In this document: one piece after another, positions 10,452 through 21,010 of the stretch
Numbering within the stretch: the stretch's first letter is position 1
Layout of the letters: every line of letters begins with the position of its first letter
Notes under the pieces: generated by a model
Databases searched by the model: none
What the model was told of the DNA's origin: nothing
What the model saw: the letters and a program-made list of their open reading frames with translations, nothing else
Source: Macrotis lagotis
Lineage: Eukaryota; Chordata; Mammalia; Peramelemorphia; Peramelidae
DNA: 64,000 bases
Direction: 5' to 3'
Assembly: GCF_037893015.1 (NCBI RefSeq)
Contig: NC_133658.1
Coordinates: 420,963,430-421,027,429, forward strand
Program-made: the position numbers and the translations under genes

Positions 10452-12617
10452 AGTATTAGTTATGGGTAACTGAGAAGTTAGGCAACACCTTCTCACCACT
10501 ATTATTCACTATTTTTATTAGAAGTGTTAGTTTTAGCAAAAAGGAATTGAAGGAATTGGAATAGGCAATGAGGAAACAAAACTCTTACCCTTTGCTCATG
10601 ATATGATGGTATACTTAGGGAATTCTAGAAAATCAACTGAAAACTACTTGAAAAACTTGAAAAAATTAGAAACTAACAAAATTGTAGAATATAAAATAAA
10701 CACATAAATCATCAGGATTTATATAAATATGCATATATATGTATGCATATATAAGTATTACATATATAAATACATACATGTGTAAATATAAATATATAGA
10801 TATAGCAATGGATAGATAGATATTACCAACAGAATACAGCAAAAGGAGTTAGAAAGACTAAGTCCATAAAGTGACTGCAATCAATATAAAACACTTGGGT
10901 ATCTCCCTTCTGAGATAAAATCAGAACTAAATGAACACAAATACAAAATACTTTTCACACAAATAACATCTGACCTAAATAATTGGAAGAATGTCAGTTG
11001 CTCATTGTCAGGTGCTCATTGCTGATAACAATTCTTCCTAAATTAAATTACTTTCTAAATGTTATATCAATTAAACAAACAAAATTTATTTTATAGAGCT
11101 AGGTAAAAATAGAAACAGAATTGATCTGGAGGAAGACAAGATCAAAAATATCAATATAATTTTAAAAAATGCAAAAGCAAAGTAGTCTAGGCATGACAGT
11201 TAAAAAGCTATATAATAATATATCAATCATCAAAACTATCTGGTACTGGCTAATAAATAGGGTGTTGGATCAGTGGAATAGATTAGGTATCATAGAAACA
11301 ATAATTCATTACTGTAATCCACTGTATGATAAAATCAAAGACTCCAGCTTCTGGGATTAGAAGCTACTATTTGAAAAAAAAAAACTATGGGAAAACTGGA
11401 AAATAGTGTGGCATAAACTAGGTATACCAACATTTCACCTATACCAAGATAAGTTGAAATAAGGAAAGGATTTATATATAAAGGGTGATAACATGTCAAT
11501 TAGAGAATAATGAACAGCTTATTAGTCAGATCTATGGAAAGGAGGGGGAGTTTATGATCAAACAAGAAATAGAGAACATTATAAAATCCAAAGTGGCTAA
11601 GTTTATTTATAGTAATAATGGGGCAGCTAGGTCTCCCAGTGGATAGAGCACCGGCCCTGGAGTCAGGAGTACCTGAGTTCGAATCTGGCCTCAGACACTA
11701 AATAATTGCCTAGCTCTGTGGCCTTGGCCTTCAGCAAACCACTTAACCCCATTGCCGTTCGAAAACCTAAAAAAATTATAGCAAATTATAAAACTTTTGC
11801 TTAAATAAAACAAGTACAACCAGATTTAGAAGGAATACAGAAAACTAGGAAGCAATTTTCATAGCTAGTATAAAGACTTCATTCCTAAAATATATAGAGA
11901 CCTGAGTCAAACATAATAATACATGTCATTCTCCAATCAATAAATGATCATAGAACACGAACAGGAAGTTTTCAGATAAAGAAATAAAAGCTATCTATAG
12001 TCATATAAAAATTCTCTAAATATTTATTGATTAGAAAATTCCAGATTATAACGTCTCTGCGTTTTTACCTCACATATAACAGATTAGCTAAAATGACAAA
12101 AAAGGAAAATGATTACTATTGTAGATGATGTGGAAACCTGAAACACTAATGCACTGTTGTTAGAGTTGTGAACTGATCCAAACATTCTGGAGAATAAATT
12201 GGATCTATGGTCAAAGAACAATAAAATTGTGCAACAATTTGTTCCAGCAATATTGCTACCAGGTCCACATAATCCCCCAAAATAAAAAAAAAATAAAAGA
12301 GAGAGAGAAAGCCCAATATTTAGAAAAATTTATTTATAGCAGCTGTTTTTGGCAAAGAGTTAGAAATTGAGAGGATGTCCATCATTTGGAGAATAGCTGA
12401 ACAAATTATGGTATATGAATAAGATGCAATGCTATTATTCTGTAAGAAATCATAAACAGAAAGACTTTAGAAAAGCCTGGAAAAACATGCATGAACTAGT
12501 ACTGAATAAAATTAGCAGAACCAGGAGAACATATTAACAGTACCATTGTATGATCATCAACTATGATGGATTTAGCTCTTCTCAGCAGTTCAGCGATAAA
12601 GGACAATTCTAAAAGAC
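10452..12617 (+). mobile_element. LINE-1 fragment: ORF2 RT to near the 3' end
   Basis: The copy enters in the reverse transcriptase palm. The catalytic FADD box reads FAHD (10591-10602), so an essential aspartate is lost. It continues through thumb and C-terminal ORF2 motifs (WYWLINRVLDQWNRLG near 11240), is interrupted by a SINE, and ends near 12617 where a CT repeat begins. Many stops and frameshifts are present. Confidence 0.8.
11620..11775 (+). mobile_element. tRNA-derived marsupial SINE
   Basis: A well-preserved copy: head ggggcagctagg, promoter B box gagttcgaatc close to the tRNA consensus, tail ending aaacctaaaaaaatt. Inserted in L1 ORF2. Confidence 0.9.
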
Positions 12618-12660
12618 TCTCTCTCTCTCTCTGTCTCTGTCTCTCTCCCTCTTCCTCCAT
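12618..12660. repeat. CT-rich simple repeat
   Basis: Imperfect (CT)n tract at the end of the L1 fragment. Confidence 0.8.
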
Positions 12661-12854
12661 AGATATGTGTTTACAGATATAGGTACATATATTTCTATTT
12701 ATATATTTTTCATGTATTTATATGCATATGTGCATACACACACATGCTACCACATATAACTATCTTTAGTTTCTGTCGTACAATAAGCCTATAATAGGGA
12801 ATAAAGATATTACTATCTTATTTTATTTGGAATAAAGAAATATTTAGAATTATG

Positions 12855-13030
12855 AGATAATAAAAGCTCATATTTATGAAGTACTTTTCATGTTAAAAAG
12901 CTTCATTACTATAATTATATGAGACATTCAGTGAAGAAATTATTCTTCCCATCATTTTTTTATGTTAGGAACCTGATTTTAGAGGGGAAATGACTTGTGC
13001 AGACATGTTCCAGAACAGTGGGGTAAGGGA
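12855..13030 (-). mobile_element. MIR relic
   Basis: The plus strand follows the reverse MIR pattern: 'aagctcatatttatgaagtac' then a lowered-identity core, then 'agaggggaaatgacttgtgcagac'. Old and heavily diverged. Confidence 0.5.
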
Positions 13031-13917
13031 GGGTCTTCTTACTTGACTTTACATTTAATATTCTTTCTACTCCATTCCACTGACCCTGTGCTCTCTAGAA
13101 CCCAGGACTCAGGACTGAAAATTGAAAACAAAAACAACACCTTTTTCCTCTCATTCACAAAAATATTCGAGAAATACATGTGCATATACACACATATATG
13201 TACATAGAGAATACATGGAGTCATAAAATGTGTGTAGATGGGTAAAAACACATTAAATATTATCTATTCATATTTGTATATTATTTGGATATATATATGT
13301 GTTTTTACATATATGAAACCTTGATTTTTTCTATTTATAAAATCATTTCTTTTAAGAATAAATAATTGAGATGAAAATCAAAAAATCTTTAGTTTTTCCC
13401 TTTGGAAATTGTTCTTTCATGTGCTGCTTTTGTTAATATTAAAAGTGCTTTTTTCTACTCAAATGCCAGTTAGAATATATTTTGATAATTTTCCTTTGTG
13501 TCAGCTGTCAGCAACACTTAAAATAATAAGAATTATATCCTTCCCAAATAAGGATATAATTCTACTAAGAATTGCCAGAGGCTGCATAGCTCAGGGTCTC
13601 AACAACCAACCAGAGCAAATAAGTTTTTATTTTTTATTAATCTATAAACTTGCTCAAAAATATATACAGATATAATATTGATCTTATCATAGGCTATAAT
13701 GTCAATCAATTGACAATAAACAAAGTCCACCTCAAATGCACCCTAAACTGCATTAAGTCTTATGGGAGACTTACCAAAAACAAAATTATTAAATTCTAGA
13801 ATCTGGAATTTTTAGTCATTAGAAATGATCTGCTCATTAAAAAAAGAGAAAAAAATGCTAGAGAGGGAACATGTCTAAAGACATAATCAGGAGACTCCAT
13901 GACTAACTTTCAACCTT
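13031..13917. other. No gene seen; one perfect short inverted repeat
   Basis: AT-rich sequence without recognised coding content. A perfect 12-bp inverted repeat with an 11-base spacer lies at 13529-13563 (arms agaattatatcc / ggatataattct). Confidence 0.5.
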
Positions 13918-13932
13918 AAAAATAGATTGCAT

Positions 13933-14081
13933 CAGGGAAGCTAGATAGTACAGTATGTAGAGCACTGACCCTGGAGTCAGGAGGACCTGATTAAAATCTG
14001 ATCTCATGCAGTTAATAATTATCTAGCTGTATGACCTTGGCCAAGTCTTGCCAAAGGCTTGCCCACTGCCTTGCAAAAAAA
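13933..14081 (+). mobile_element. tRNA-derived marsupial SINE with 15-bp target duplication
   Basis: Diverged SINE with 'cctggagtcaggaggacctg' and a poly(A) tail. It is flanked by aaaaatagattgcat (13918-13932) and aaaaatagtttgcat (14082-14096), a 15-bp duplication with one mismatch. Confidence 0.85.
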
Positions 14082-14096
14082 AAAAATAGTTTGCAT

Positions 14097-14464
14097 GAAA
14101 GGAAGTTTCCAAAGGAATTCACCAGAAAGATTAGGCAAGAGAACCAAAAAAATAAAGACAAAGTAAAGGATACAAATAAAACAAAATATGGAAAATAAGG
14201 AGAATTTCATAGCAACCTGCAGAGTATGTTACTTAACTATATTTATTGTGACCAAATAACATAAATAGGTGAACTAGAGGTGGGTTAGTCTTCATGCAAG
14301 AGAAGATGAGGAAGTTTCAGAGAATGTGTCTCTTTTTAGATCATCGATGAATATAAAAGAAAGGTTTCAAGGAAGAAAGAAAAAAGACAATACTCAGAAG
14401 TACTGTTTACCCTTTTTCAGGAGAAAGTTTACTCTTTTTCAGGAGGCCATAGGTTAGAAGTATA
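14097..14464. other. No gene seen
   Basis: Unassigned AT-rich sequence between a SINE and a MIR relic. Confidence 0.4.
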
Positions 14465-14745
14465 TAACACAAAATAACAGTAATAGTTAACATTAATATA
14501 GTACATTTTTTGATTTTCCCAACAATTCCATGAGGAAATGTTATTAAAATGTTAAATTAAAATGTTAATTAAATGTTATTATTATGTCTATTTTACAGTA
14601 AAAGAAATTAAGAAAGAGGGAAACTAAATGTCTTTCCCATGATCAAAGTGCTAGTAAATGACTGAGGCAGTATTTAAACTCAGGACTTCCTGACTTGAAG
14701 TTCACCACTAAATGGACTATTTCACTTATGCACCTTAAAGGTTAC
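14465..14745 (-). mobile_element. MIR-family relic, near full length
   Basis: The plus strand runs through the reverse MIR pattern: 'aatagttaacattaatatag', 'attttacagtaaaagaaatta', 'gggaaactaaatgtctttccc', 'agtaaatgactgaggcag', 'aactcaggacttcctgac'. A run of ordered weak matches over about 250 bases supports the call. Confidence 0.6.
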
Positions 14746-14829
14746 TGAGAGGAAGGTGCAAGGATCACTAGAGTGGGTCCATTAGTTTTATATATATCAT
14801 ATATCATATAAGATAGAGGAGTAACTCCT

Positions 14830-15070
14830 TTCAACTGTTGAACTGGAAGTCCTTTTCTTCCTTTGTAGAATCCTCATAAAGTTGCTTTAGGTGGAATTCT
14901 CTACTAGTATCTGAGGATTGGTGATTTCATGATGTTCAAAGTTAGTATTTCTCTCCACAACAGTGGTTCAAGTTGAAAGTAGCTTTCCTTTCCCTCAGTG
15001 CTTTTTGTTCATCCAGCTGGCACTTCAGTTGTTCCTTCTAGGTCTCCAAGATCTTTGTACTTTTTAAAGC
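14830..15070 (-). pseudogene. Coiled-coil protein fragment, possible processed pseudogene
   Basis: On the minus strand one frame gives KEQLKCQLDEQKALRERK (about 15030-14975), heptad-like and charged as in coiled coils, preceded by a TAG stop. After stops a second piece reads SREFHLKQLYEDSTKEEKDFQF (about 14915-14845). Neither matches the L1 ORF1 coiled coils elsewhere in the window. The stops argue for a dead copy. The parent gene is not recognised, and chance is possible given the short length. Confidence 0.3.
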
Positions 15071-15584
15071 TCATAAGGTTGTCAACTGGACGATTTCATC
15101 TTGCATTACCTGAGATCAAAATGGGCATAGAGAGAACTGCCCTGGATGCTGCCCTTGCCCCACTCAGCTCTTGGAATCAGCTCAAAATAGTTATATGTCA
15201 CACACTTCCAGGGAGGAAAAAGAGAATTGTGAGGACAATTCAGCCCCTCTTTATATACTTATTGTGCTCTGATTCAGCAGCTCCTAAGTCAACAACTCTC
15301 CTGATTATGCAGCCATTAGTGATCATTGCAAATCCCTGAGTTAACATGACCAGAAGATTGATCTCCAAGCTTCCATATTAGTAGTGAGCCTAAAAATCAG
15401 GCAAGGAATACATGTGCATGATTCAAGAAGTAGGACACATTGACTAGTTTGCCTGATTTACAAAAATTTTCAGATTCAGGAAAAAGAAAAATTTTAAAAT
15501 CAGCACATGTGATTCACTATCACTGATCATTAAAAGTTCTTGAATGAGGGAGTACTGCAAGAGAATGAATGTGTGCATTTGCTA

Positions 15585-15678
15585 GAAGAAGGAAGGAAGG
15601 GAGGGAGGGAGGGAAGGAGGAAGGGAAGGAGGAAAGGAAGGAGGAAGGGAGGGAAGGAAAAAGAAAAAGAAAAGAGAA
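15585..15678. repeat. Purine-rich (GGAA/GGGA)n simple repeat
   Basis: Ninety or so bases with no pyrimidine on the plus strand; such homopurine tracts can form triplex DNA. Confidence 0.9.
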
Positions 15679-16457
15679 ATGTACTTAAATTGTTATTGAA
15701 TTGAACTTCTCTTTCCAGGAAAATTCTAGAACATTTTATTAGAGACATAATTTATGATTATTTAGGAAGGCAAAAATCACTAAAAGAGAATGTTCAGGGC
15801 TTTATAAATGGCAGATCATATCAGACTTTTGGCAAGGCAACGGGATAGCACTAATCAGAGGATTTTTATTGAGATAGTGAATTTAGATTTCAGAAATTAT
15901 CTCATTAAGTGTTTTATTCTAACCTTATGGTAAAGATGCAGAAATGAAACCTAAATAATACATTATTGTGGAAATAATGCCATAAACCAATGTTTTTCAT
16001 TCTGTTAAGAATAATATATAATATGTCCTACTTTCTTTATCATCACTACTTTTACATGGTTTGATATTGCACTCAAAAAATTTAGTATGTATAATTTAAT
16101 TCTTCATGGTAAAACTAAATTTGTTCACAATGGATAATAAATATACCTCTGATGGAGATCAATTTTCACAAGTCCTAACCCTGTCCCATAGCTTTAAATG
16201 AAGTTTAATTCATCTTTTATTTCACAACTTCAAGAACTTTCATATCTCAATCCCTTAACTCATAAACTCCCATTTAAAAACAACAGATGACTGAGTAGGA
16301 AAAGATTTAAGAATATACTCCCCCTCACCTTCCACTCCCATTGTCTCCTGAAGCCAGGTCTAGTGGTGCTAACCAGAAGTAATCCCAAAGTTAGATATGT
16401 TTCACCAGAAAAATATTAAAAACTATGTATAAGGCATTTATTAAGATCAAATTATGT

Positions 16458-16603
16458 GGGCCGCTAGGTGGCGCAGTGGATAGATCACTGGCCCTGGAGT
16501 CAGGAGTACCTAAGTTCAAATCTGGCCTCAGACACTTAATAATGACCTAGCTATGTGGCCTTGGGCAAACCCCATTGCCTTGCAAAAAAAACCCTAACAA
16601 AAC
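16458..16603 (+). mobile_element. tRNA-derived marsupial SINE with perfect 14-bp target duplication
   Basis: Well-preserved copy (ccgctaggtggcgcagtgg head, tail gccttgcaaaaaaaaccc) between exact copies of agatcaaattatgt at 16444-16457 and 16604-16617. Confidence 0.95.
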
Positions 16604-16617
16604 AGATCAAATTATGT

Positions 16618-16995
16618 ACTTATATGTATAGATGTTTATGTTTGTGTTGTAAGTATTCTTAAAATTGTCATCATTATTAAGGTAGTTTGAAAGAAAGTTT
16701 AGACTTGAGATGGATATGATTGGGTAGGAAAAGTCAAAAGGGAATAATTATATTATCAAAATTGGGTGTTAAAAGAAGAACTAATATAGAGTAAGAAGGT
16801 AAATTTAGAGGGCTGATAATTGATGGAACCTTGATTTCAGCAAAAGTCAATAATTACATGATCAAAATTGAAGAAGATAATGGAGGGTTTTGGTTTGAAC
16901 CTTACTTTCATCCAAGTTGAAGTAGAAACAGCATGTACATCTGAAAGCATGTAGAAGGCTTCAGAAGATGTAGAAGGAAAGTAAACTGGGAGACA
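16618..16995. other. No gene seen
   Basis: Unassigned AT-rich sequence between two SINEs. Confidence 0.4.
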
Positions 16996-17010
16996 GGGGA
17001 GGGAGTTTTA

Positions 17011-17180
17011 TTTTATTTTATTTTATTTTAAGTTTTTTCAAAGCAATGGGGTTAAGCGGCTTGCCCAAAGCTTGCCCAAAGCAACACAGTTAGGTCATGA
17101 TTAAGTGTCTGAGGCCAGTGAACTCAAATACTCCTGACTCCAGGGCCGGTATTTATCCACCACTCCACCTAGCTGCCCCT
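17011..17180 (-). mobile_element. tRNA-derived marsupial SINE with 15-bp target duplication
   Basis: Reverse-oriented copy with a (TTTTA)n-type tail at its left end. Target duplication ggggagggagtttta (16996-17010) and ggggagggactttta (17181-17195), one mismatch. An internal ten-base unit, cttgcccaaag, is tandemly duplicated. Confidence 0.9.
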
Positions 17181-17199
17181 GGGGAGGGACTTTTAGAGA

Positions 17200-17360
17200 T
17201 GTATATAGATTGTGATTTGGGACGGTTCCGGGAGTGTATTTGTGTGTGAGTGGGGGATACACTTGAAAGGGTAGCTGAAGCGGGGGGAAGGGAAGGTGGG
17301 GGGAAGAAGATAAAGTAATTGGGATAGGGTAAGAAGAAAAGTTGGGGGAGAAATGAATGA
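17200..17360 (+). other. G-rich purine tract
   Basis: Several runs of four to six G (near 17252, 17282, 17299, 17344) give local quadruplex potential. No coding content is supported on either strand, although long chance frames exist on the minus strand. Confidence 0.5.
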
Positions 17361-17424
17361 AAATAAGATACAAGGAAATTCACAAATACTGATTTTAACT
17401 TTGAATATGAATGAAGGTTTATAG

Positions 17425-17493
17425 CAATTCTCTTTGTGGTAGACAAGCACTGGAAATTGCAGGGATGTCCATAAATTGGAGCATGGCTGAACA
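17425..17493 (+). mobile_element. LINE-1 3'-region scrap
   Basis: Matches the ORF2-end motif seen in other copies: 'actggaaattgcagggatgtcc...aattggagcatggctgaac'. Confidence 0.55.
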
Positions 17494-17582
17494 TAATTAC
17501 TAAGTGCCTGAGGCCAGACTTGAACTCAGGTACTCCTGACTTCAGGGCCAGTACTCTGTCCACTGTGCCACCTAGCTGCCCC
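17494..17582 (-). mobile_element. tRNA-derived SINE, head half only
   Basis: The reverse-oriented head and B-box part are present; the tail half is missing, and the piece abuts the L1 scrap. Confidence 0.85.
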
Positions 17583-17697
17583 TATGGGTTCTTTCTTTAG
17601 GTTCAGAGAAGGCTATTGATCTTTCTTCATATGTCCTTTATTTTTAATTTCTGTATTTATAATAGTCAAAATGACTTAATTACTCAATGTTATTCTT

Positions 17698-17853
17698 TTT
17701 TTAATTTTTTTTTGCAAGGCAGTGGGGTTAAAGTGACTTACCTAAGGCCACACAGCTAGGTAATTATTAAGTATCTGATGCCAGATTTGAACTCAGGTAC
17801 TCTTGACTTCAGGGCCAGTGCTCTATCCACTCTGCCATCTAGCTTCCCCCAAC
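17698..17853 (-). mobile_element. tRNA-derived marsupial SINE with 13-bp target duplication
   Basis: Reverse-oriented copy with a poly(T)-side tail. Flanks caatgttattctt (17685-17697) and caatattattctt (17854-17866) form a 13-bp duplication with one mismatch. Confidence 0.9.
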
Positions 17854-17924
17854 CAATATTATTCTTAAAACAATATTTCTGTTGCTCTAATCAATGTTCT
17901 GGTTCTGTTCATTTATTTTTTCAT

Positions 17925-18015
17925 TCCAAATTCAGGAAATGTACTATTGTACCATAGCAATATCAAAGAAAAAGGCAAAAGATCTACATATACCAAAACA
18001 ATAACACCAAAAACT
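17925..18015 (+). mobile_element. LINE-1 ORF2 3'-end scrap
   Basis: The segment 'aaagaaaaaggcaaaagatc' and its surroundings correspond to the late ORF2 region found in other L1 copies. A similar scrap lies at 19225-19330. Confidence 0.45.
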
Positions 18016-19224
18016 TAATATATATTTTCAAACATAAGAAATAAAAAGAATGAACATCAATTAGGAAATCAGTGGAAAAAATAATTCCTATGAATATAAA
18101 AAGATATTATTACTCCTTTACTCCAAAAATTATGAAAGGAATATTTTCAAAAAAAGACTTAGGAAAACTATTATGAATTGAAAAGGAATCAAGTAAAGAG
18201 AATCAGGTGAAAAATTATGTAGCAATAACAAAATGGTAAAGAAAAAAATTAGAAAAATAAGATTTTTATGAATTCCATGATCAACAACAATCCCATAGGA
18301 CTGACAATGAAGCATAATATCCAACCTCTGAAAGAGTCATAATGGATGAAGATGAAGAATAAGACATACATTTTAGTCTCAACTAATATGGGAATTTTAG
18401 GAGGATGGCTCTAATAAAAAAAATAATGTTTTTTAAAAACAGAAACATTACTGATTACTTCTGGGTTTTAGTTCAAAAGCAGCAAGAAACACTTTTAGTC
18501 AAGAGACAGTTGAAGCCCTTGGGGACACTATCACTTTTGACTCTAAAGAGTCAAGACCTCTAAGAAGCAATAGCATCTATTACAATCCAAAGGGATTAGG
18601 GGCCCTTCAAGGCTAAGGCCTAAAACTCAGTCAAGAGTACAATGAAAACAACTCTCCTGAAAACTTCTGAAAACTGAGAACTAGTTTTGAAAATATCTGT
18701 TTGAAAAAGACTGAAACATCAGACAGAGCCTTCCCCACCTGGTGAGAAGAGAGTTCAACTTGAAAAAAAAAATTCCAAATCAAGAAATAGAATCAAAAAA
18801 ATGAGCAGACAACAATAAAACTCCTGATCCATTTTAAGAAGTTACCATGGTGAAAGGGAAAATCAAGTCACATACTAAATAGATAATGAAGTCAAAATAT
18901 CCACAATCAAAAGTTTAAAGAGGATACAAGCACAATAAGAATTCCTTGAGAAATGGGTAGAGACAAACAGACAGATGGACAGGCAGATTTAGATTTCATG
19001 GCAAAGGATCATCACAAAAACTATAGCTATCTAAAGGTTGAATATGCTGACTCTGAAAGTGATATCACTGGGACATCTTCATGCAGAAATAGACAACCAC
19101 TTCTCAATCATATTTTTCAAGTATAGATTCAACTAGAGACCTCGCAAATCCCCTCCAGTAGTCCTTTTCTGTGATCACAGACATATAGACAAAAAATAGT
19201 TGAATGTAGAATTAACTTATTTTT
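18016..19224. other. Unassigned, possibly decayed LINE sequence
   Basis: A-rich on the plus strand, no open frame of note. The part from 18700 ('gaagagagttcaacttgaaaa' and a lysine-rich stretch) looks like an L1 5' region/ORF1 relic, but the similarity is too weak to bound. Confidence 0.3.
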
Positions 19225-19330
19225 TCATTCCTAATTCTGTAAGTGTACTACTTATCCAATTCCACAAAGACATCAAAGAAAAAGGCAAAAGATCCAAATC
19301 TATCAAAACAACAACTACAACAACAACAAA
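19225..19330 (+). mobile_element. LINE-1 ORF2 3'-end scrap, sister of 17925-18015
   Basis: Shares 'catcaaagaaaaaggcaaaagatc' and the preceding 'ttcattcc...gtgtactac' with the scrap 1.3 kb upstream. It ends in a (CAA)n tract. Confidence 0.45.
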
Positions 19331-19437
19331 TCAAGGTCACACAACTAGGTAATTATTAATTGTCTGAGACCAGATTGAACTCAAGTACTCCTGACTCCAG
19401 GGACAATGCTCTATCCTCTGCTCCAACTAGCTGTCCA
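19331..19437 (-). mobile_element. tRNA-derived SINE fragment
   Basis: Head and central part in reverse orientation without the tail. The 24 bases after it nearly equal those after the SINE at 17011-17180. Confidence 0.8.
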
Positions 19438-19469
19438 GGGGAGGGACTTGTAGAGAAGTATATACTTTA

Positions 19470-20485
19470 TCTTGCTAAATTAGCACTAGTTACATTTTGC
19501 ATGACTGATGGAGAAATGTATGTTGCATACATATCTTTCAATTTTGTGGATTCCTAAAGTAGGACAGAGGAGGAAAACTTTCTATCCCCTTTTCTCATGT
19601 TTCTTATTGTGAATGTATAATGGGCAGGGTGTGGAGTATGTGAGAAAATTTCTCCAAAAAAGGGAATAAAATTATGGCTTCCATTGATTCAATCAAAGGT
19701 TAATTTGTGTTTTACTTTCATAAACATAAAAGCTGGTGGGGGAGGAATACTAAGGTGAGTATTTTAAAGATAACACTTTTTTTCTAGTATTAATTTAAAA
19801 CCATTTTGTCCTATTGAAACACTTATTCATTCTGTGGATTCAGTTATAATAACTTGATATGTCAGTTTTGTGTGTTAATTTAATGTGGAAAAATGCATCT
19901 AGTCTGTCGAAATTATTGATCACACTAGGAAGATGCAGGTTTATTAGTAAGACAGTCTTTTCCTTATAGATTAATATCTTTAAATCTAACTACTTAAAAG
20001 AATAGAACTTTTTAAAAGTTGCTTTGAAAAAAGCTTTAAGTAAAAGGCAACTTTTATATAAATGTAAACTGAAAGTTTATATTTGGGTGGATTAATGAAA
20101 CAGAAATTTAAAGCCTTTGTTAGTATTATTCTTTTAATGAATTTACAACTGAGCAAGGTATAATACTGCAATAAATTGTTTTACTTACTGAAGAACTTAT
20201 TTATACTGCTTAAAAAGCTTTCTTTTTAAGAAAGTAAATATGATTTTAAAAACTTTCAACAAACTGTGAACCTGACAGAATTCTTTAGTTTTCCTTATGG
20301 AAGATGTTTATGATGTCCCTATTAATTTGGAATTTCTATTAGCCAAAAACATTAGAACTCTATAATTACATTTTTGGTATCCTGGAGTTTCTTGATGGAC
20401 TGTCTGTGATAGTTTCTAGAGTTTCTGAGGAATTGATTTTCACAGACAGCATGCTAAGGCTATTACAAAAGCTACAGATTTCTAC
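19470..20485. other. No gene seen
   Basis: Unassigned, largely non-repetitive sequence. A short imperfect hairpin (aaaagttgc / gcaactttt) lies near 20014-20055. Confidence 0.4.
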
Positions 20486-20683
20486 CTTCTACTTTCCATT
20501 CAGGACACATTCTCTTTAGGATCTGATTCCATTTGGGTTCTCTCAGAGAGCTTTTCTCCTCATACTCCTTTCTGCTAAATTTGCAAAATTCTCTACAATT
20601 GGCAATGTCCAGAAATAATGTATTGGTACTTCGGCCCATATCCAGATCATATAAAGCAATGGTAATATCAAAACTCACGAGAC
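20486..20683 (-). CDS. Candidate internal exon of an unrecognised gene
   Basis: On the minus strand a pyrimidine-rich run ending in CAG (plus positions 20684-20686) precedes an open stretch of exactly 198 bases, followed by a GTAGAA donor-like site (20480-20485). The frame enters and leaves at the same codon phase, so the exon would be symmetrical. The 66-residue product begins LVSFDITIALYDLDMGRS and contains NTLFLDIANCREFCKF and a Lys/Glu-rich end with WNQILKRMCPEW. Composition is balanced, unlike the chance frames nearby, and the stretch is not in a recognised repeat. I do not recognise the protein. It could equally be a lucky frame or a decayed processed copy: the frame stays open a little beyond both proposed splice sites. 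Confidence 0.3.
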
Positions 20684-20754
20684 CTGGATAAAGATGCAAA
20701 TGGAAATATACTAGGATGAGCCATCTTCAGGGTGCTAAGATAGTATCATTAAAT

Positions 20755-20880
20755 TAAGAACTGAAATTAAATTTAGTGATCACCTGGAAAAATCATCAAT
20801 TTATATGGAAACTGAAATTCTGATAGGTTAGTAAGTAGCAGAAATGAGATTCAAATCCAGGCTCATTGACTCAAAACAAA
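20755..20880 (-). mobile_element. MIR relic
   Basis: The plus strand shows 'atggaaactgaaattctgatagg', 'tagtaagtagcagaaatgagattcaaatccagg' in the reverse MIR order. Confidence 0.45.
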
Positions 20881-21010
20881 ATGAATTTTACAACAATTTA
20901 TTTGTACTGGTTTATGTTGTTTCATTTATATAATTCTTGTATGATCAGTTTGTCAGTTCAGTTCCATGTTCTATTGAATATATTTTAACTGGATTGCAAA
21001 TGAAAGGAAG

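Larger units (their letters stand above)
14746..16443. other. Low-repeat stretch with a possible processed-pseudogene fragment
   Basis: Mostly unassigned. It contains the minus-strand coiled-coil candidate (about 14830-15070), a purine-rich simple repeat, and a 342-base plus-strand frame (14998-15339) of locally higher GC whose product resembles nothing I know and overlaps the minus-strand candidate. Confidence 0.4.

Noticed and set aside
11620..11775. tRNA gene
   Set aside because: A and B box-like motifs are present in the SINE heads, but no cloverleaf or anticodon arm is preserved; these are tRNA-derived SINEs.
17153..17563. Overlapping minus-strand frames of 85-136 codons
   Set aside because: They run antisense through a G-rich purine tract and two SINE pieces; the Pro/Ser/Phe-rich products reflect base composition.
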